A stretch of 51,597 bases of DNA from DASXSB01 sp036506275 (lineage in GTDB: Bacteria > Methylomirabilota > Methylomirabilia > Rokubacteriales > CSP1-6): the NCBI GenBank assembly GCA_036506275.1, contig DASXSB010000070.1, positions 1-51,597 of the forward strand. The letters are read 5' to 3'. Both the position numbers and the translations under genes were made by a program. The notes below the pieces were generated by a model. The model did no database searches. It saw nothing but the letters and a program-made list of their open reading frames with translations, and had not been told where the DNA came from. The stretch's first letter is position 1. Each line of letters opens with the position of its first letter. Below, piece after piece: positions 1 through 8,065 of the stretch.

Positions 1-2
1 GC

Positions 3-722
3 GTCGTCATCTCGTCGCTCATGGGACTGGGCGACCGCCCCTTCACCATCCCAGGTGCCATGCTGGGGACGCTCGGATGGTTCATCCCCGGAATCGGGCC
101 GTTGCTCGGGGTCGCCGCCGTCGTCAGGAACCTGTTCGACAAGTACGTCCTCTTTCTGGGGACGGAGGGGTACAACGACTCGATCAACTACCGTCTGAAG
201 CGGGATGACAAGGGTAACTGGATCACGGCGCCTGGACAGACCCTGGTGCACGAGCTGACGCACGTGTGGCAAGGCCACAACCAGGCGTTCGCCTGGGGAT
301 ACGTGGCCAATTCCCTGTGGAACCAGTGCATGGTCTTCCCCAACTTCAACGCCGCCTACGACGTCACCGAAGGGGCGCAATGGAGGACCTACGACGTCGA
401 GCCGCAGGGCAGGCTCGTGGAGCGCTGGTATCGGGACGAGGGGAGATTGCCGGGGATTCACTACCCGGCGGACCTCAAGAGAGCGTACATCACGTGCAAC
501 ATCCGGCCCGGCCGTCCCTACGCCGACACGATCTTCGAGAACACGACGATCAAGCCCGGCAGATCGGCGGGGGTCCGTGCCCTCACGCCGGCCCCCGGCA
601 CCACGGTGACCAACAAGCCCTCAGCGGCCGCGGCCGCGATACGGGGTGCGACGCCGGTCCCTGTTACGGTGCAGACCCAGACGACGCTCATTCAGACCGT
701 ACGCAGGCCCTTCCTCTTCTAG
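3..722 (+). CDS. Putative HExxH metallopeptidase-like protein, 5' end uncertain
   Basis: I do not recognise the family. The visible protein has a Gly/Pro-rich hydrophobic stretch near its start (GWFIPGIGPLLGVAAVV) and then VHELTHVWQ. That fits a zinc-binding HExxH motif with a downstream Trp-Gln-Gly-His, as seen in metallopeptidase-like domains of DUF4157 type. The C-terminal 40 residues are low-complexity Ala/Thr/Val/Pro, possibly a surface or linker tail. The reading frame is open to the left edge of the window. The first ATG is at 21 and lacks a Shine-Dalgarno sequence, so the true start may lie outside. A perfect hairpin follows 12 bp after the stop. No third zinc ligand could be assigned, so proteolytic activity is only a guess. 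Confidence 0.6.
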   Translation, partial: VVISSLMGLGDRPFTIPGAMLGTLGWFIPGIGPLLGVAAVVRNLFDKYVLFLGTEGYNDSINYRLKRDDKGNWITAPGQTLVHELTHVWQGHNQAFAWGYVANSLWNQCMVFPNFNAAYDVTEGAQWRTYDVEPQGRLVERWYRDEGRLPGIHYPADLKRAYITCNIRPGRPYADTIFENTTIKPGRSAGVRALTPAPGTTVTNKPSAAAAAIRGATPVPVTVQTQTTLIQTVRRPFLF

Positions 723-733
723 AGCCTTCGAGG

Positions 734-762
734 GTGGGCGGCGCGCTGAGCGCGCCGCCCAC
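734..762. terminator. Perfect 13-bp hairpin between convergent genes
   Basis: Arms GTGGGCGGCGCGC (734-746) and GCGCGCCGCCCAC (750-762) are exact inverse complements around a TGA loop. It lies between the stop at 722 on the plus strand and the stop at 768 on the minus strand, so it could end both transcripts. There is no T-tract on either side, so it is either a Rho-assisted or RNA-stabilising hairpin rather than a textbook intrinsic terminator. Confidence 0.65.
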
Positions 763-767
763 GAAAA

Positions 768-1046
768 TCACTCGTGCGCGCGCCGGGGGGCGGCGTGGGC
801 GGAGCCGACCTCCTGCTCGAAGCGCGCGCGCGCCGCGTGCAGCGCGCTGAGGACGTCGCCGGAGAGCCGCCCATTCTCGTAGACGTCCACGATCGTGAAG
901 GCGAGGGCGATTCCGAGCAGCACCCAGGCGAGGCGGCCGGCGTTGCGCCGGGCCGGGCTCAAGGTGACGTTGCCGCACACGCGGCACTGCCGGGGATCGG
1001 GCGCCTTCTTCTCCTGGAGGAACGTGCGCATCTGACGGTGCATCAT
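768..1046 (-). CDS. Small single-pass membrane protein with one CxxC pair
   Basis: This is a 92-residue protein of unknown function. It begins at a double ATG (1046 and 1043) behind a GGGGGA Shine-Dalgarno on the minus strand. The N-terminus is charged and carries one CRVCG pair, then a single hydrophobic segment (LAWVLLGIALAFTIV) and a charged C-terminal tail. A single CxxC cannot form a complete zinc ribbon alone, so the pair may be redox-active or bind metal as a dimer. It is the last gene of the minus-strand unit, 17 bp after the YeeE/YedE transporter, and its stop lies just before the shared hairpin. A link to sulfur handling is inferred from position only. Confidence 0.6.
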   Translation of the reverse strand: MMHRQMRTFLQEKKAPDPRQCRVCGNVTLSPARRNAGRLAWVLLGIALAFTIVDVYENGRLSGDVLSALHAARARFEQEVGSAHAAPRRAHE

Positions 1047-1063
1047 GGAATCCCCCGGTGCGA

Positions 1064-2254
1064 TCAGTCGAGGACGGTGAAGCGGCGTGAGGATTCGTTC
1101 CAGGTCGCGACGACGGCCCACGTTGCCATCACCACGATCACGAGCACGATCGCCGCTCCCCACCCGACGGCGGCCGGGAGAAAGACGGCGGCGCCGAGAT
1201 GCGGGAGCGCGCCCGTCCCGGCGAGGGCGAGACGCGCGAGGGAGGCGCCGAGGGCGAAGGTGGCGAGCGCCGCCCACAGCTTCACCTGACCTTCTCCCGC
1301 CCGCCAGATCGATCCCGCGCCGCAGCCGCCGGCGATCGTCATGCCGATGCCGAAGAGGAGCCCGCCCGCGAGCGCGCCCACGCCGGCGCTCGCGAAGACC
1401 CACTCGCCCTTGTCCTTGAGGTCGACGAACTTGAGGATCGCGAAGCCGAGCGTGCTCACGACGACGGCGAGGGCGGCCGCGCGCGTGTGCTCGCCGTCGC
1501 CCGTCATGAACGGCTCCCGGAACGCGCGCACGAGGCAGAAGCGCGAGCGCTGGAAGATGACGCCGAAGACCACCCCGAAGAGCAGGAAGAGGCCTTGCGG
1601 CACGTAGCCGGCGCGCGAGTAGACGAACGGCGCCACGAGAAGGAGCAAGAGGACGACGGCGCCGGCGGCGGGCTGGCCGCCGCTGCTCCCGCGCGCGCCC
1701 GCGAGCACGACGCCGCCGGGCGCCGACCACTGGGGACGGTGGGCCATCTCCCACACGAGATAGCGGAGGCCGACGAGGGCGCCCGCGCCGAGACCGAGCA
1801 TCATGGCCAGCCCGGAAAGCGAGAGCGCGCTGGTGGCGGAGAAGAAGCCGCCGATGTTGCAGCCGAACGCGAGCATGGCGCCCGTGCCCATGAAGAGCCC
1901 GCCCGCCGCGCCCTTCGCGAGCTCGCCGCGGGCGGGAACGCGGATCGCGAACTCGCGGCTCAGCAGCGCCGCCGCCAGCCCGCCGAAGAGCACGCCGAGG
2001 TTCAGGAGCGATCCCGAGTAGAACCAGGGCGCGATGAGATCGGGCCGGTTCAGCATGCCGGCGCCGGTGAGCACCCAGTCGCCCCAGTTCCGCATGCCGT
2101 CCGAAGCGGTCCACGGCCGATCGAAAGCGAAGAGGAAGACGTTGACGGTGGCGACGAGGACGGCGGCCGGCCACACCGGCCACGGCCGGCCGAACACGGC
2201 CTCGTAGTGGGCTTTCAGCGCTGCTTCTGGACGGGGTAGCCGGCCTTCAGCCAC
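1064..2254 (-). CDS. YeeE/YedE-family (TsuA-like) sulfur transport protein
   Basis: A 396-residue polytopic inner-membrane protein of the YeeE/YedE (DUF395) family, whose TsuA member takes up thiosulfate. The two family repeats are clear. One holds AFGCNIGG in the N-terminal half and the other holds IAGGCGAGS near the C-terminus, with an extra Cys in SRFCLVR between them. Such conserved cysteines line the substrate path in the family. The chosen ATG at 2254 overlaps the end of the upstream MBL-rhodanese gene by 40 bp; a GTG a little further in would reduce this. Co-transcription with a persulfide-dioxygenase/rhodanese protein supports a sulfane-sulfur substrate, but selenium-linked YedE roles cannot be excluded. 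Confidence 0.82.
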   Translation of the reverse strand: MAEGRLPRPEAALKAHYEAVFGRPWPVWPAAVLVATVNVFLFAFDRPWTASDGMRNWGDWVLTGAGMLNRPDLIAPWFYSGSLLNLGVLFGGLAAALLSREFAIRVPARGELAKGAAGGLFMGTGAMLAFGCNIGGFFSATSALSLSGLAMMLGLGAGALVGLRYLVWEMAHRPQWSAPGGVVLAGARGSSGGQPAAGAVVLLLLLVAPFVYSRAGYVPQGLFLLFGVVFGVIFQRSRFCLVRAFREPFMTGDGEHTRAAALAVVVSTLGFAILKFVDLKDKGEWVFASAGVGALAGGLLFGIGMTIAGGCGAGSIWRAGEGQVKLWAALATFALGASLARLALAGTGALPHLGAAVFLPAAVGWGAAIVLVIVVMATWAVVATWNESSRRFTVLD

Positions 2255-3591
2255 GCCGTCATGCCGCCCGTCACGTTGTACCAGTTAGTGAGGCCCTGCC
2301 GCTTGAGCGCGCTGATCACCGTGCTCGACCGCAACCCGCCCGCGCAGAGGACGGCCTTGGGGCGATCGGGAGGGAGGTCGCCCTGGCGTCGCAGCGCTTC
2401 CAGCATCGGCACGTGGAGGGCACCCGCGATGTGGCCCTCCATCCACTCGAAGGGCTCGCGCACGTCGACGACGACCACCTCGCGTCCTTCGTCGATCCAG
2501 TCCTCGAGGTCGTGCGCGGTGATCTGCGGCACCGTCTCCACGGGCAGGCCCTCGCTGCGCCAGTCGATCATGCCCCACTGGAACGATCCCACCACGTCGT
2601 CGACGCCGACCCGTGCCAGCGCCTGGAGCGCGCGCTCGAGGTCCGACGTTTCGTTGGCGACGACGAGGATCGGGACGCCCGGCGTCACGAACGCCGCCAC
2701 TCGATCGCCGAACTGGGGACTTTCGATCCAGACGTTGAGCGCGCCCGGCACGTGGCCGGCGCCGTACGTGCCCGGATCACGGAGGTCGAGAACGACGGCG
2801 CCGCGGCTGATGGCCTGCCGCGCCTCCCGCGCGCCGTAGGGTCGCGGCTTCGCGGTGTGGAGCGGCAGCGTGCCGCGGTTCTTGCCGACGATCGTCTCGA
2901 ACGACGGCGGGCGCGGAGGAATGTCCGCCATGAGGTTGGCCACGAACGCGCGCTTGTCCTCCACGCGGAGGGCGCCGTTGAAGCGGCGCTCGAAGCCGAT
3001 GGTGGATCCGGATTTCGAGGACATCGCGCGCCCGCAGAGCGAGCCGGCGCCGTGGGCGGGATAGACCTCCACGCTGTCGCCGAGGGCCAGGAGCACGCGG
3101 CGCAGGCTCTCGTACATCTCCTCTGCCGCCCCTTCGCCGCCGAAGTCCGGCCGCCCGACCGAGCCCACGAAGAGCGTGTCGCCGGTGAGCACGAACCACG
3201 GCTCGCTGCCGCGGCCGCGATCGGTGATGAGGAGGCAGATGCTGTCCGGCGTGTGCCCGGGGGTGTGCAGCACCTTCACGCCCAGGGTCCCTATCCCGAT
3301 CTCGTCGCCGTCGCGCACGCGCGTGTGGTCGAAGGCGGCGTCGGCGGCGTGGTGCATCATGATGCGGGCGCGGGTGGTGGCGGCGAGGTCGCGATTGCCG
3401 GAAATGTGGTCCGCGTGGGTGTGGGTCTCCACGATGCCGGTGATGCGAAGGCCCTTCTTGCGCGCGCGCGCGACGTACTCGGCCACCCGGTCACGGCCGG
3501 GATCGACGACCAGTGCCTCGCCCGCCTCCGCGCAGCCGAGAATGTAGGACAGACAACCGGACTCCTCGTTGACGATCTGCTGAAAGATCAC
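2215..3591 (-). CDS. MBL-fold persulfide dioxygenase-like protein with two rhodanese domains
   Basis: A 458-residue cytoplasmic protein. Residues 1-200 form a metallo-beta-lactamase domain of the ETHE1 type, with THTHADH (His57, His59, Asp61, His62), His113, Asp138 and His180 as metal ligands. Rhodanese domain 1 (about 258-350) has VVANETS where the active Cys should be, so it is probably catalytically dead. Rhodanese domain 2 (about 360-455) keeps Cys416 in LCAGGLRS. Such fusions oxidise or transfer persulfide sulfur from glutathione or protein carriers. The start is GTG 3591. The EF-G-like gene ends 34 bp upstream and the YeeE/YedE transporter overlaps its end, suggesting uptake followed by handling of sulfane sulfur. 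Confidence 0.88.
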   Translation of the reverse strand: MIFQQIVNEESGCLSYILGCAEAGEALVVDPGRDRVAEYVARARKKGLRITGIVETHTHADHISGNRDLAATTRARIMMHHAADAAFDHTRVRDGDEIGIGTLGVKVLHTPGHTPDSICLLITDRGRGSEPWFVLTGDTLFVGSVGRPDFGGEGAAEEMYESLRRVLLALGDSVEVYPAHGAGSLCGRAMSSKSGSTIGFERRFNGALRVEDKRAFVANLMADIPPRPPSFETIVGKNRGTLPLHTAKPRPYGAREARQAISRGAVVLDLRDPGTYGAGHVPGALNVWIESPQFGDRVAAFVTPGVPILVVANETSDLERALQALARVGVDDVVGSFQWGMIDWRSEGLPVETVPQITAHDLEDWIDEGREVVVVDVREPFEWMEGHIAGALHVPMLEALRRQGDLPPDRPKAVLCAGGLRSSTVISALKRQGLTNWYNVTGGMTAWLKAGYPVQKQR

Positions 3592-3625
3592 CGTCGTTGC
3601 TCCGGGCGCGAGACCACCATCACCG

Positions 3626-5707
3626 TCAGTGCTTCTCCGCCTTCTCGCGCTCCGTCTTGGCCTCCTTCACCACTTTCTCCGCCATGAACGCCGGCACCTC
3701 CTCGTAATGCGAAAACTCCATAGAGTAGCCGCCGCGACCGCCCGTCATGGAGCGGAGGCTCGGCTCGTAGGTGAGCATCTCGGCCATCGGCGCCTGGGCG
3801 CGCACGACGGCGGTGTCGCCCGCAGGCTCCATGCCCACGATGCGACCGCGCCGCGAGTTCAGGTCGCCGATCACGTCGCCGGCGTGATCGGCGGGGGCGG
3901 TGACCTCCACGTTCATGACGGGCTCGAGCAGGATCGGATGCGCCTCCATGAAGCCCTTCTGGAGGCCCATGGAGGCCGCGATCTGGAACGCCATGTCCGA
4001 GGAGTCGACCTCGTGGTAGGTGCCGTCGTAGAGCGTGACCTTGAGGTCCACCACCGGGTAGCCGGCGAGGATCCCCTTCTTCATGCAATCGCGCACGCCC
4101 TTTTCCACGGACGGGATGTAGTTGCGCGGAACCGCGCCACCGAAGATGTCGTCGACGAACTCGAAGCCGCCCCCGCGCTGGAGGGGTTCCACCTTGAGCC
4201 ACACGTCCCCGTACTGGCCGCGTCCGCCCGTCTGCTTCTTGTACTTGCCCTGCACCTCGCTGCGTCCCTTCACCGTCTCCTTGTAGGGCACGCGCGGCGG
4301 CAGGAGATTCACGTCGACGTTGTACTTCCGCTTCATCCGTTCCACCACCATCTCCACGTGGAGGTTGCCGACGCCGGAGACCAGGAGCTGCTTGGTCTCG
4401 GGGTCGAAGTGGTAGTGGACGGTGGGATCCTCTTCCGCGATGCGGGCGAGCGCGTTGGAGATCTTGTCCTCGTCGCCGCGGCTCTTGGGCTGGATGGCGA
4501 ACGAGATGGCCGGCTCCGGGAACTTGATGCGCGGGACCTCGAAGGGCTGCGCCTCGTCGCAGAGCGTGTCGCCCGTCTGCGTCTCCTTGAGCTTGGCCAC
4601 GACGCCGATCTCGCCGGGCCCGAGCGCCTCCACGTTCTTCGGGGTCTTGCCCTGCATCCAGGAGATGTGACCGAGGCGCTCCTTGCTGCCGCGGGTCGCG
4701 TTCAGGAGCTGCGCGTCCGCGCGCACGGTGCCGCTGTAGACGCGGAAGAGCGACAGCTTTCCCACGTGCGGGTCGTTGAGGGTCTTGAAGACGAGAGCCG
4801 CCGTCGGCGCCTTCGCGTCGCGGGCGCGGGTGCCCACCTGCTTGGTCTTCAGCTCGGTCCCGGTGATGTCGCCGCGCTCGGCCGGGGACGGGAACGACTC
4901 CACCGCCAGCTCGAGGAGCGCGATACCGCCGATGTTGCGGCTGGCGGCCGCGCAGAGGACGGGCACGATCTTGCCCTCCGCGATGCCGGTCCGGAGCGCC
5001 TTCACCATTTCCGCCTCGCTGAGGGCGCCCTCCTCCAGGTACTTGCTGAGGAGATCGTCGTCCGTCTCCGCCGCCGCCTCCACGAGCTTTTCCCGATACT
5101 CGGCGGCGCGGTCCTTGACGTCGGCGGGGATGTCGATCTCGCTCGCCTTGCCGTCGGCGTAGACGGTCGCCTTCATCTTGACGAGGTCGACGAAGCCGCG
5201 GAACCCGGACTCTTCGCCCACGGGGATGTGGAGCGGGAACACGCGGCCCTTGAGCCGGGTGAGCGATTCGAGGGCCCGGAAGAAGTCGGCGCGCTCGCGG
5301 TCGAGCCGGTTGACGACGACCGCGCGCGGCATGTCCAGCTCGCTCGCGATCTTCCACACCTTTTCCGTCTGCACCTGCACGCCCGCCACGCCGTCCACCA
5401 CCACCACCGCGGCGTCCACCGCGCGCAAGCCGGCGCGGGCGTCCGCGATGAAATCACCGTAGCCGGGCGTGTCGACGAGGTTGATCCGATGGCCCTTGTA
5501 GTCGCAGAAAGCGAGGGCGGTGTTGATGGATATCTTGCGCTTGATCTCGTCGGGGTCGAAGTCGGTGGTGCTGGTCCCGTCGTCGACGCGGCCGAGGCGC
5601 GTGACCGCGCCCGCCGTGAAGAGCAGCATCTCGACCAGGGAGGTCTTGCCGACGCCACCGTGGCCTACGATGCCGACGTTTCGGATCTTTCCGATCTCGA
5701 GCGCCAT
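3626..5707 (-). CDS. Elongation factor G-like translational GTPase (EF-G2 type)
   Basis: A 693-residue EF-G paralogue. The start is ATG 5707 because GAGGGAGG lies 7 nt upstream; an earlier in-frame ATG at 5758 overlaps the promoter. G1 is GHGGVGKTS, switch II is DTPGYGDF, and G4 is NRLDR instead of the usual NKxD. These features, with the DFDPDEIKRKISI switch I region, mark the EF-G-like/EF-G2 group rather than housekeeping FusA. Domains II-V follow, and the C-terminal half resembles EF-G domains IV and V. There are no ribosomal protein or tuf genes nearby, unlike canonical fusA. It lies between threonine synthase (54 bp upstream) and the sulfur genes. The exact role of EF-G2 proteins is not settled. 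Confidence 0.9.
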   Translation of the reverse strand: MALEIGKIRNVGIVGHGGVGKTSLVEMLLFTAGAVTRLGRVDDGTSTTDFDPDEIKRKISINTALAFCDYKGHRINLVDTPGYGDFIADARAGLRAVDAAVVVVDGVAGVQVQTEKVWKIASELDMPRAVVVNRLDRERADFFRALESLTRLKGRVFPLHIPVGEESGFRGFVDLVKMKATVYADGKASEIDIPADVKDRAAEYREKLVEAAAETDDDLLSKYLEEGALSEAEMVKALRTGIAEGKIVPVLCAAASRNIGGIALLELAVESFPSPAERGDITGTELKTKQVGTRARDAKAPTAALVFKTLNDPHVGKLSLFRVYSGTVRADAQLLNATRGSKERLGHISWMQGKTPKNVEALGPGEIGVVAKLKETQTGDTLCDEAQPFEVPRIKFPEPAISFAIQPKSRGDEDKISNALARIAEEDPTVHYHFDPETKQLLVSGVGNLHVEMVVERMKRKYNVDVNLLPPRVPYKETVKGRSEVQGKYKKQTGGRGQYGDVWLKVEPLQRGGGFEFVDDIFGGAVPRNYIPSVEKGVRDCMKKGILAGYPVVDLKVTLYDGTYHEVDSSDMAFQIAASMGLQKGFMEAHPILLEPVMNVEVTAPADHAGDVIGDLNSRRGRIVGMEPAGDTAVVRAQAPMAEMLTYEPSLRSMTGGRGGYSMEFSHYEEVPAFMAEKVVKEAKTEREKAEKH

Positions 5708-5746
5708 TGACCGGCCTCCCTCAGAAGGAGCGATGCGGTAGCGGAA

Positions 5747-5755
5747 ATGGTAACA
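5747..5755 (-). promoter_or_regulatory. Extended -10 promoter of the EF-G-like gene
   Basis: The minus strand reads TGTTACCAT, an extended -10 (TG-n-TACCAT), about 40 bp before ATG 5707. It lies in the 54-bp gap after threonine synthase. The same nonamer precedes squalene-hopene cyclase at 20533-20541. No good -35 was seen, as expected for extended -10 promoters. This is a sequence-based guess. Confidence 0.45.
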
Positions 5756-5761
5756 CAACGC

Positions 5762-6997
5762 TCAGAGGCCGAGGACGCGTCGCACCTCCTCCACCGCCGT
5801 CTCCTCCGACCCGCCGAGGTGGGTCGGCGCGGGCAGCGCGGGCGGGTCGTATTTGATTCCGGCGCCGGTGAGGACCAGCACGATCCGGGCGTCGGCCGTC
5901 ACGCCGCCCCGCGCTTTCAGCATGGCGAGAGCGGCCACGAGGGCGGCTCCCTCCGGCGATGTCCAGACGCCTTCGAGGCGCGCGAGGAGACGCTGGGCAT
6001 CCGCAATGGCGTCCTCGGAGACGGCGATGGCATCGCCGCCGGTCTCGCGCAGGATCTTCAACATCTGCCGGCCTGCGAACGGCGACGGGACACGCAGGCC
6101 GGCCGCGTGCGTGGTCGGTGTCGCCCAGGCCGCGGTGACGTCGGCACCTTCGTGAAATGCCTTCACGACGGGCGCGCAACCTTCCGCCTGCACGGCGATG
6201 AAGCGGGGCAGCGCGCCCCGGATCCATCCCATCTCCCGGAGCTCCTCGTAACCCTTGGGAATCCCCACCAGACCGGTGCCACCGCCGGTCGGATAGAGCA
6301 GGACGTCGGGCATCGACCAGTCGAGCTGCTCGGCGAGCTCGAGCCCCATCGTCTTCTTGCCCTCGAGCCGATACGGCTCCTTGAGCGTGGAGAGGTCGAA
6401 CCAGCCGATGGCGGGCGCGACCCGCGCCGCCACGCGCCCCGCGGTGGCGATGGAGCCGTCCACGGTGAAGACGGCCGCGCCCGCGATGGCGGCCTCCGCC
6501 ACCGCCGCCGGCGGCGTGCCGCGCGGCACGATGACGGCCACGCGGAGGCCCGCGCGCGCCGCGTACACCGCGGCCGCGCCGCCCGCGTTGCCCGCCGACG
6601 GAATCACGAAGCCGCGCGCGCCCAGCGTGCGCGCACGCGTGATGGCCATGCCGAGGCCGCGCGCCTTGAAGGAGCCGGTCGGGTTCTGCGCCTCGTCCTT
6701 TCCCCACACGTGCCGCAGGCCGAGATGGCTCGCGAGCCGCGGTAGCGCCACCAGCGGCGTCCCCCCCTCGCCGAGCGTCACCGGCTCTTCGCCGGCGTCG
6801 AGCGGCGTCAGCTCACGCAGGCGATACATCCCGGGCGGCCGCGCGCGCAGCGCGTCCTTGGTGACGGCGGCCGCCACGCGCGGGAGGTCGTACCGCACGG
6901 CGAGCATCTGGCCGCACCGCTCGCACACCGTGAGCACGCGCTTTCCGTCGTGGCGCTCACCGCACACCGTGCACTCGACGTGGGAGACGAGGCTCAT
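5762..6997 (-). CDS. thrC: Threonine synthase
   Basis: A PLP-dependent enzyme converting O-phosphohomoserine to threonine and phosphate in the cytoplasm. The 411-residue protein opens with a zinc-ribbon-like region (CTVCG ... CERCG, about residues 8-29), common in one class of bacterial threonine synthases. The PLP lysine lies in NPTGSFKARG, and a Gly-rich phosphate-binding region follows (PTGGGTGLVG). ATG 6997 was chosen because the zinc ribbon starts directly after it; an upstream in-frame ATG would run into the divergent gene's start. A TATACT box ends 7 nt before this ATG, so the mRNA may be leaderless. No other threonine pathway genes are nearby. Confidence 0.92.
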   Translation of the reverse strand: MSLVSHVECTVCGERHDGKRVLTVCERCGQMLAVRYDLPRVAAAVTKDALRARPPGMYRLRELTPLDAGEEPVTLGEGGTPLVALPRLASHLGLRHVWGKDEAQNPTGSFKARGLGMAITRARTLGARGFVIPSAGNAGGAAAVYAARAGLRVAVIVPRGTPPAAVAEAAIAGAAVFTVDGSIATAGRVAARVAPAIGWFDLSTLKEPYRLEGKKTMGLELAEQLDWSMPDVLLYPTGGGTGLVGIPKGYEELREMGWIRGALPRFIAVQAEGCAPVVKAFHEGADVTAAWATPTTHAAGLRVPSPFAGRQMLKILRETGGDAIAVSEDAIADAQRLLARLEGVWTSPEGAALVAALAMLKARGGVTADARIVLVLTGAGIKYDPPALPAPTHLGGSEETAVEEVRRVLGL

Positions 6998-7037
6998 CGC
7001 CCCCAGTATAGATCGCGGTTTCTCGTACAATGCGGCC
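6998..7037. promoter_or_regulatory. Divergent promoter pair with leaderless geometry
   Basis: Only 40 bp separate ATG 6997 (minus) and GTG 7038 (plus). On the minus strand TATACT (7010-7005) is followed by 7 nt and then ATG. On the plus strand TACAAT (7026-7031) is followed by 6 nt and then GTG. Both start codons therefore sit about where transcription should begin. The GGGGGCG before the thrC ATG could act as a weak ribosome site if the mRNA starts earlier. No convincing -35 boxes were seen. Confidence 0.6.
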
Positions 7038-8054
7038 GTGCGCACGCTGACCTTTCTTGCCCCCGGCAAGCTGGAATGGCGGGAGGTGCCGGACGCGGCC
7101 CTGCAAGCAGCCGGCGACGCCCTCGTGCGCCCGCTCGCCGTCGCCGCCTGCGATCTCGACGTCGCCCTGCTGCGTGGTCACGCGCCGTTCCCAGGACCGT
7201 TCCCGCTCGGTCACGAGTTCGTGGCCGAGATCGTCGAGGTCGGCGCCGACGTGGCCGCGCACCGTCGCGGCGATCGCGTGATCGTCCCCTTCCAGATCTC
7301 CTGCGGCGTGTGCGACCGTTGCCGCCGCGGCCTCACCGGAAGCTGCCGCGCCGTCCCTCCCGTGTCGATGTTTGGCTTCCGACCTCTCGGCGGCGACTGG
7401 GGCGGCGCGCTCGCCGATCTCGTGCGCGTCCCCTACGCCAGCCACATGCTGGTACCATTGCCCCCCGGCGTCGACGCCGTCGCGATGGCGAGCGCGAGCG
7501 ACAACGTCGCCGACGGGTGGCGCGCCGTTGCCCCGCCGCTCGCGGAGTTTCCGGGGGCGCCTGTGCTCATCGTCGGCGGCATCGGCAGCGTTCCCCTCTA
7601 CGCGGTGGCGGTGGCGCGCGCGCACGGCGCCAGCCGCGTCGATTACGTCGACACCGACGAGGCGCGCCTCGCGCTCGCGGCCGCCCTCGGCGCCACCGCC
7701 ATCCCGGCCTCGTCGCCGCCGGCGCGGGGCGCGACGTATCCGATCACCGTCGACGGTAGCGGTGACCCCCAGGGTCTCGTCCGGGCTCTCCGCGCGCTGG
7801 AGCCGGAGGGAATCTGCACGAGCGTGAGCATCTACTTCGAGGACGTGCCGATGCCGCTCCTCCGCATGTACACGCGGGGCACACGCTTCGTCACCGGCCG
7901 CGTGAATTCGCGGGCGGTGCTGCCGCATGTGCTGGATCTCGTCACGAGCGGTCGGCTCCATCCCGAGCGCGTCACGTCCGCGGTGGTGCCGTGGGACGAC
8001 GCCGCGGACGCGCTCCGGGCCCCTGCCCTGAAGCCAATCGTCGTGCGATCGTGA
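7038..8054 (+). CDS. Zinc-dependent MDR alcohol dehydrogenase family protein
   Basis: A 338-residue medium-chain dehydrogenase. An N-terminal GroES-like domain carries AACDLD and LGHEFV for the catalytic zinc. The lobe CGVCDRCRRG...SC has the four cysteines of the structural zinc. The nucleotide-binding domain shows VGGIGSVPLYAV, followed by D in YVDTDEAR, which favours NAD over NADP. The start is GTG 7038, 6 nt after TACAAT; the nearby ATG 7030 is out of frame. The following methyltransferase begins 11 bp downstream, so the two are probably co-transcribed. Substrate unknown. It is not a close match to the two tandem dehydrogenases at 13760-15786. Confidence 0.85.
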   Translation: MRTLTFLAPGKLEWREVPDAALQAAGDALVRPLAVAACDLDVALLRGHAPFPGPFPLGHEFVAEIVEVGADVAAHRRGDRVIVPFQISCGVCDRCRRGLTGSCRAVPPVSMFGFRPLGGDWGGALADLVRVPYASHMLVPLPPGVDAVAMASASDNVADGWRAVAPPLAEFPGAPVLIVGGIGSVPLYAVAVARAHGASRVDYVDTDEARLALAAALGATAIPASSPPARGATYPITVDGSGDPQGLVRALRALEPEGICTSVSIYFEDVPMPLLRMYTRGTRFVTGRVNSRAVLPHVLDLVTSGRLHPERVTSAVVPWDDAADALRAPALKPIVVRS

Positions 8055-8065
8055 CGGAGGCCGCC

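Noticed and set aside
3629..5710. A 693-codon open frame on the plus strand opposite the EF-G-like gene
   Set aside because: It is a shadow of GC-rich codon use. It is rich in Arg, His and Leu with no domain, and the opposite strand encodes a clear translational GTPase.
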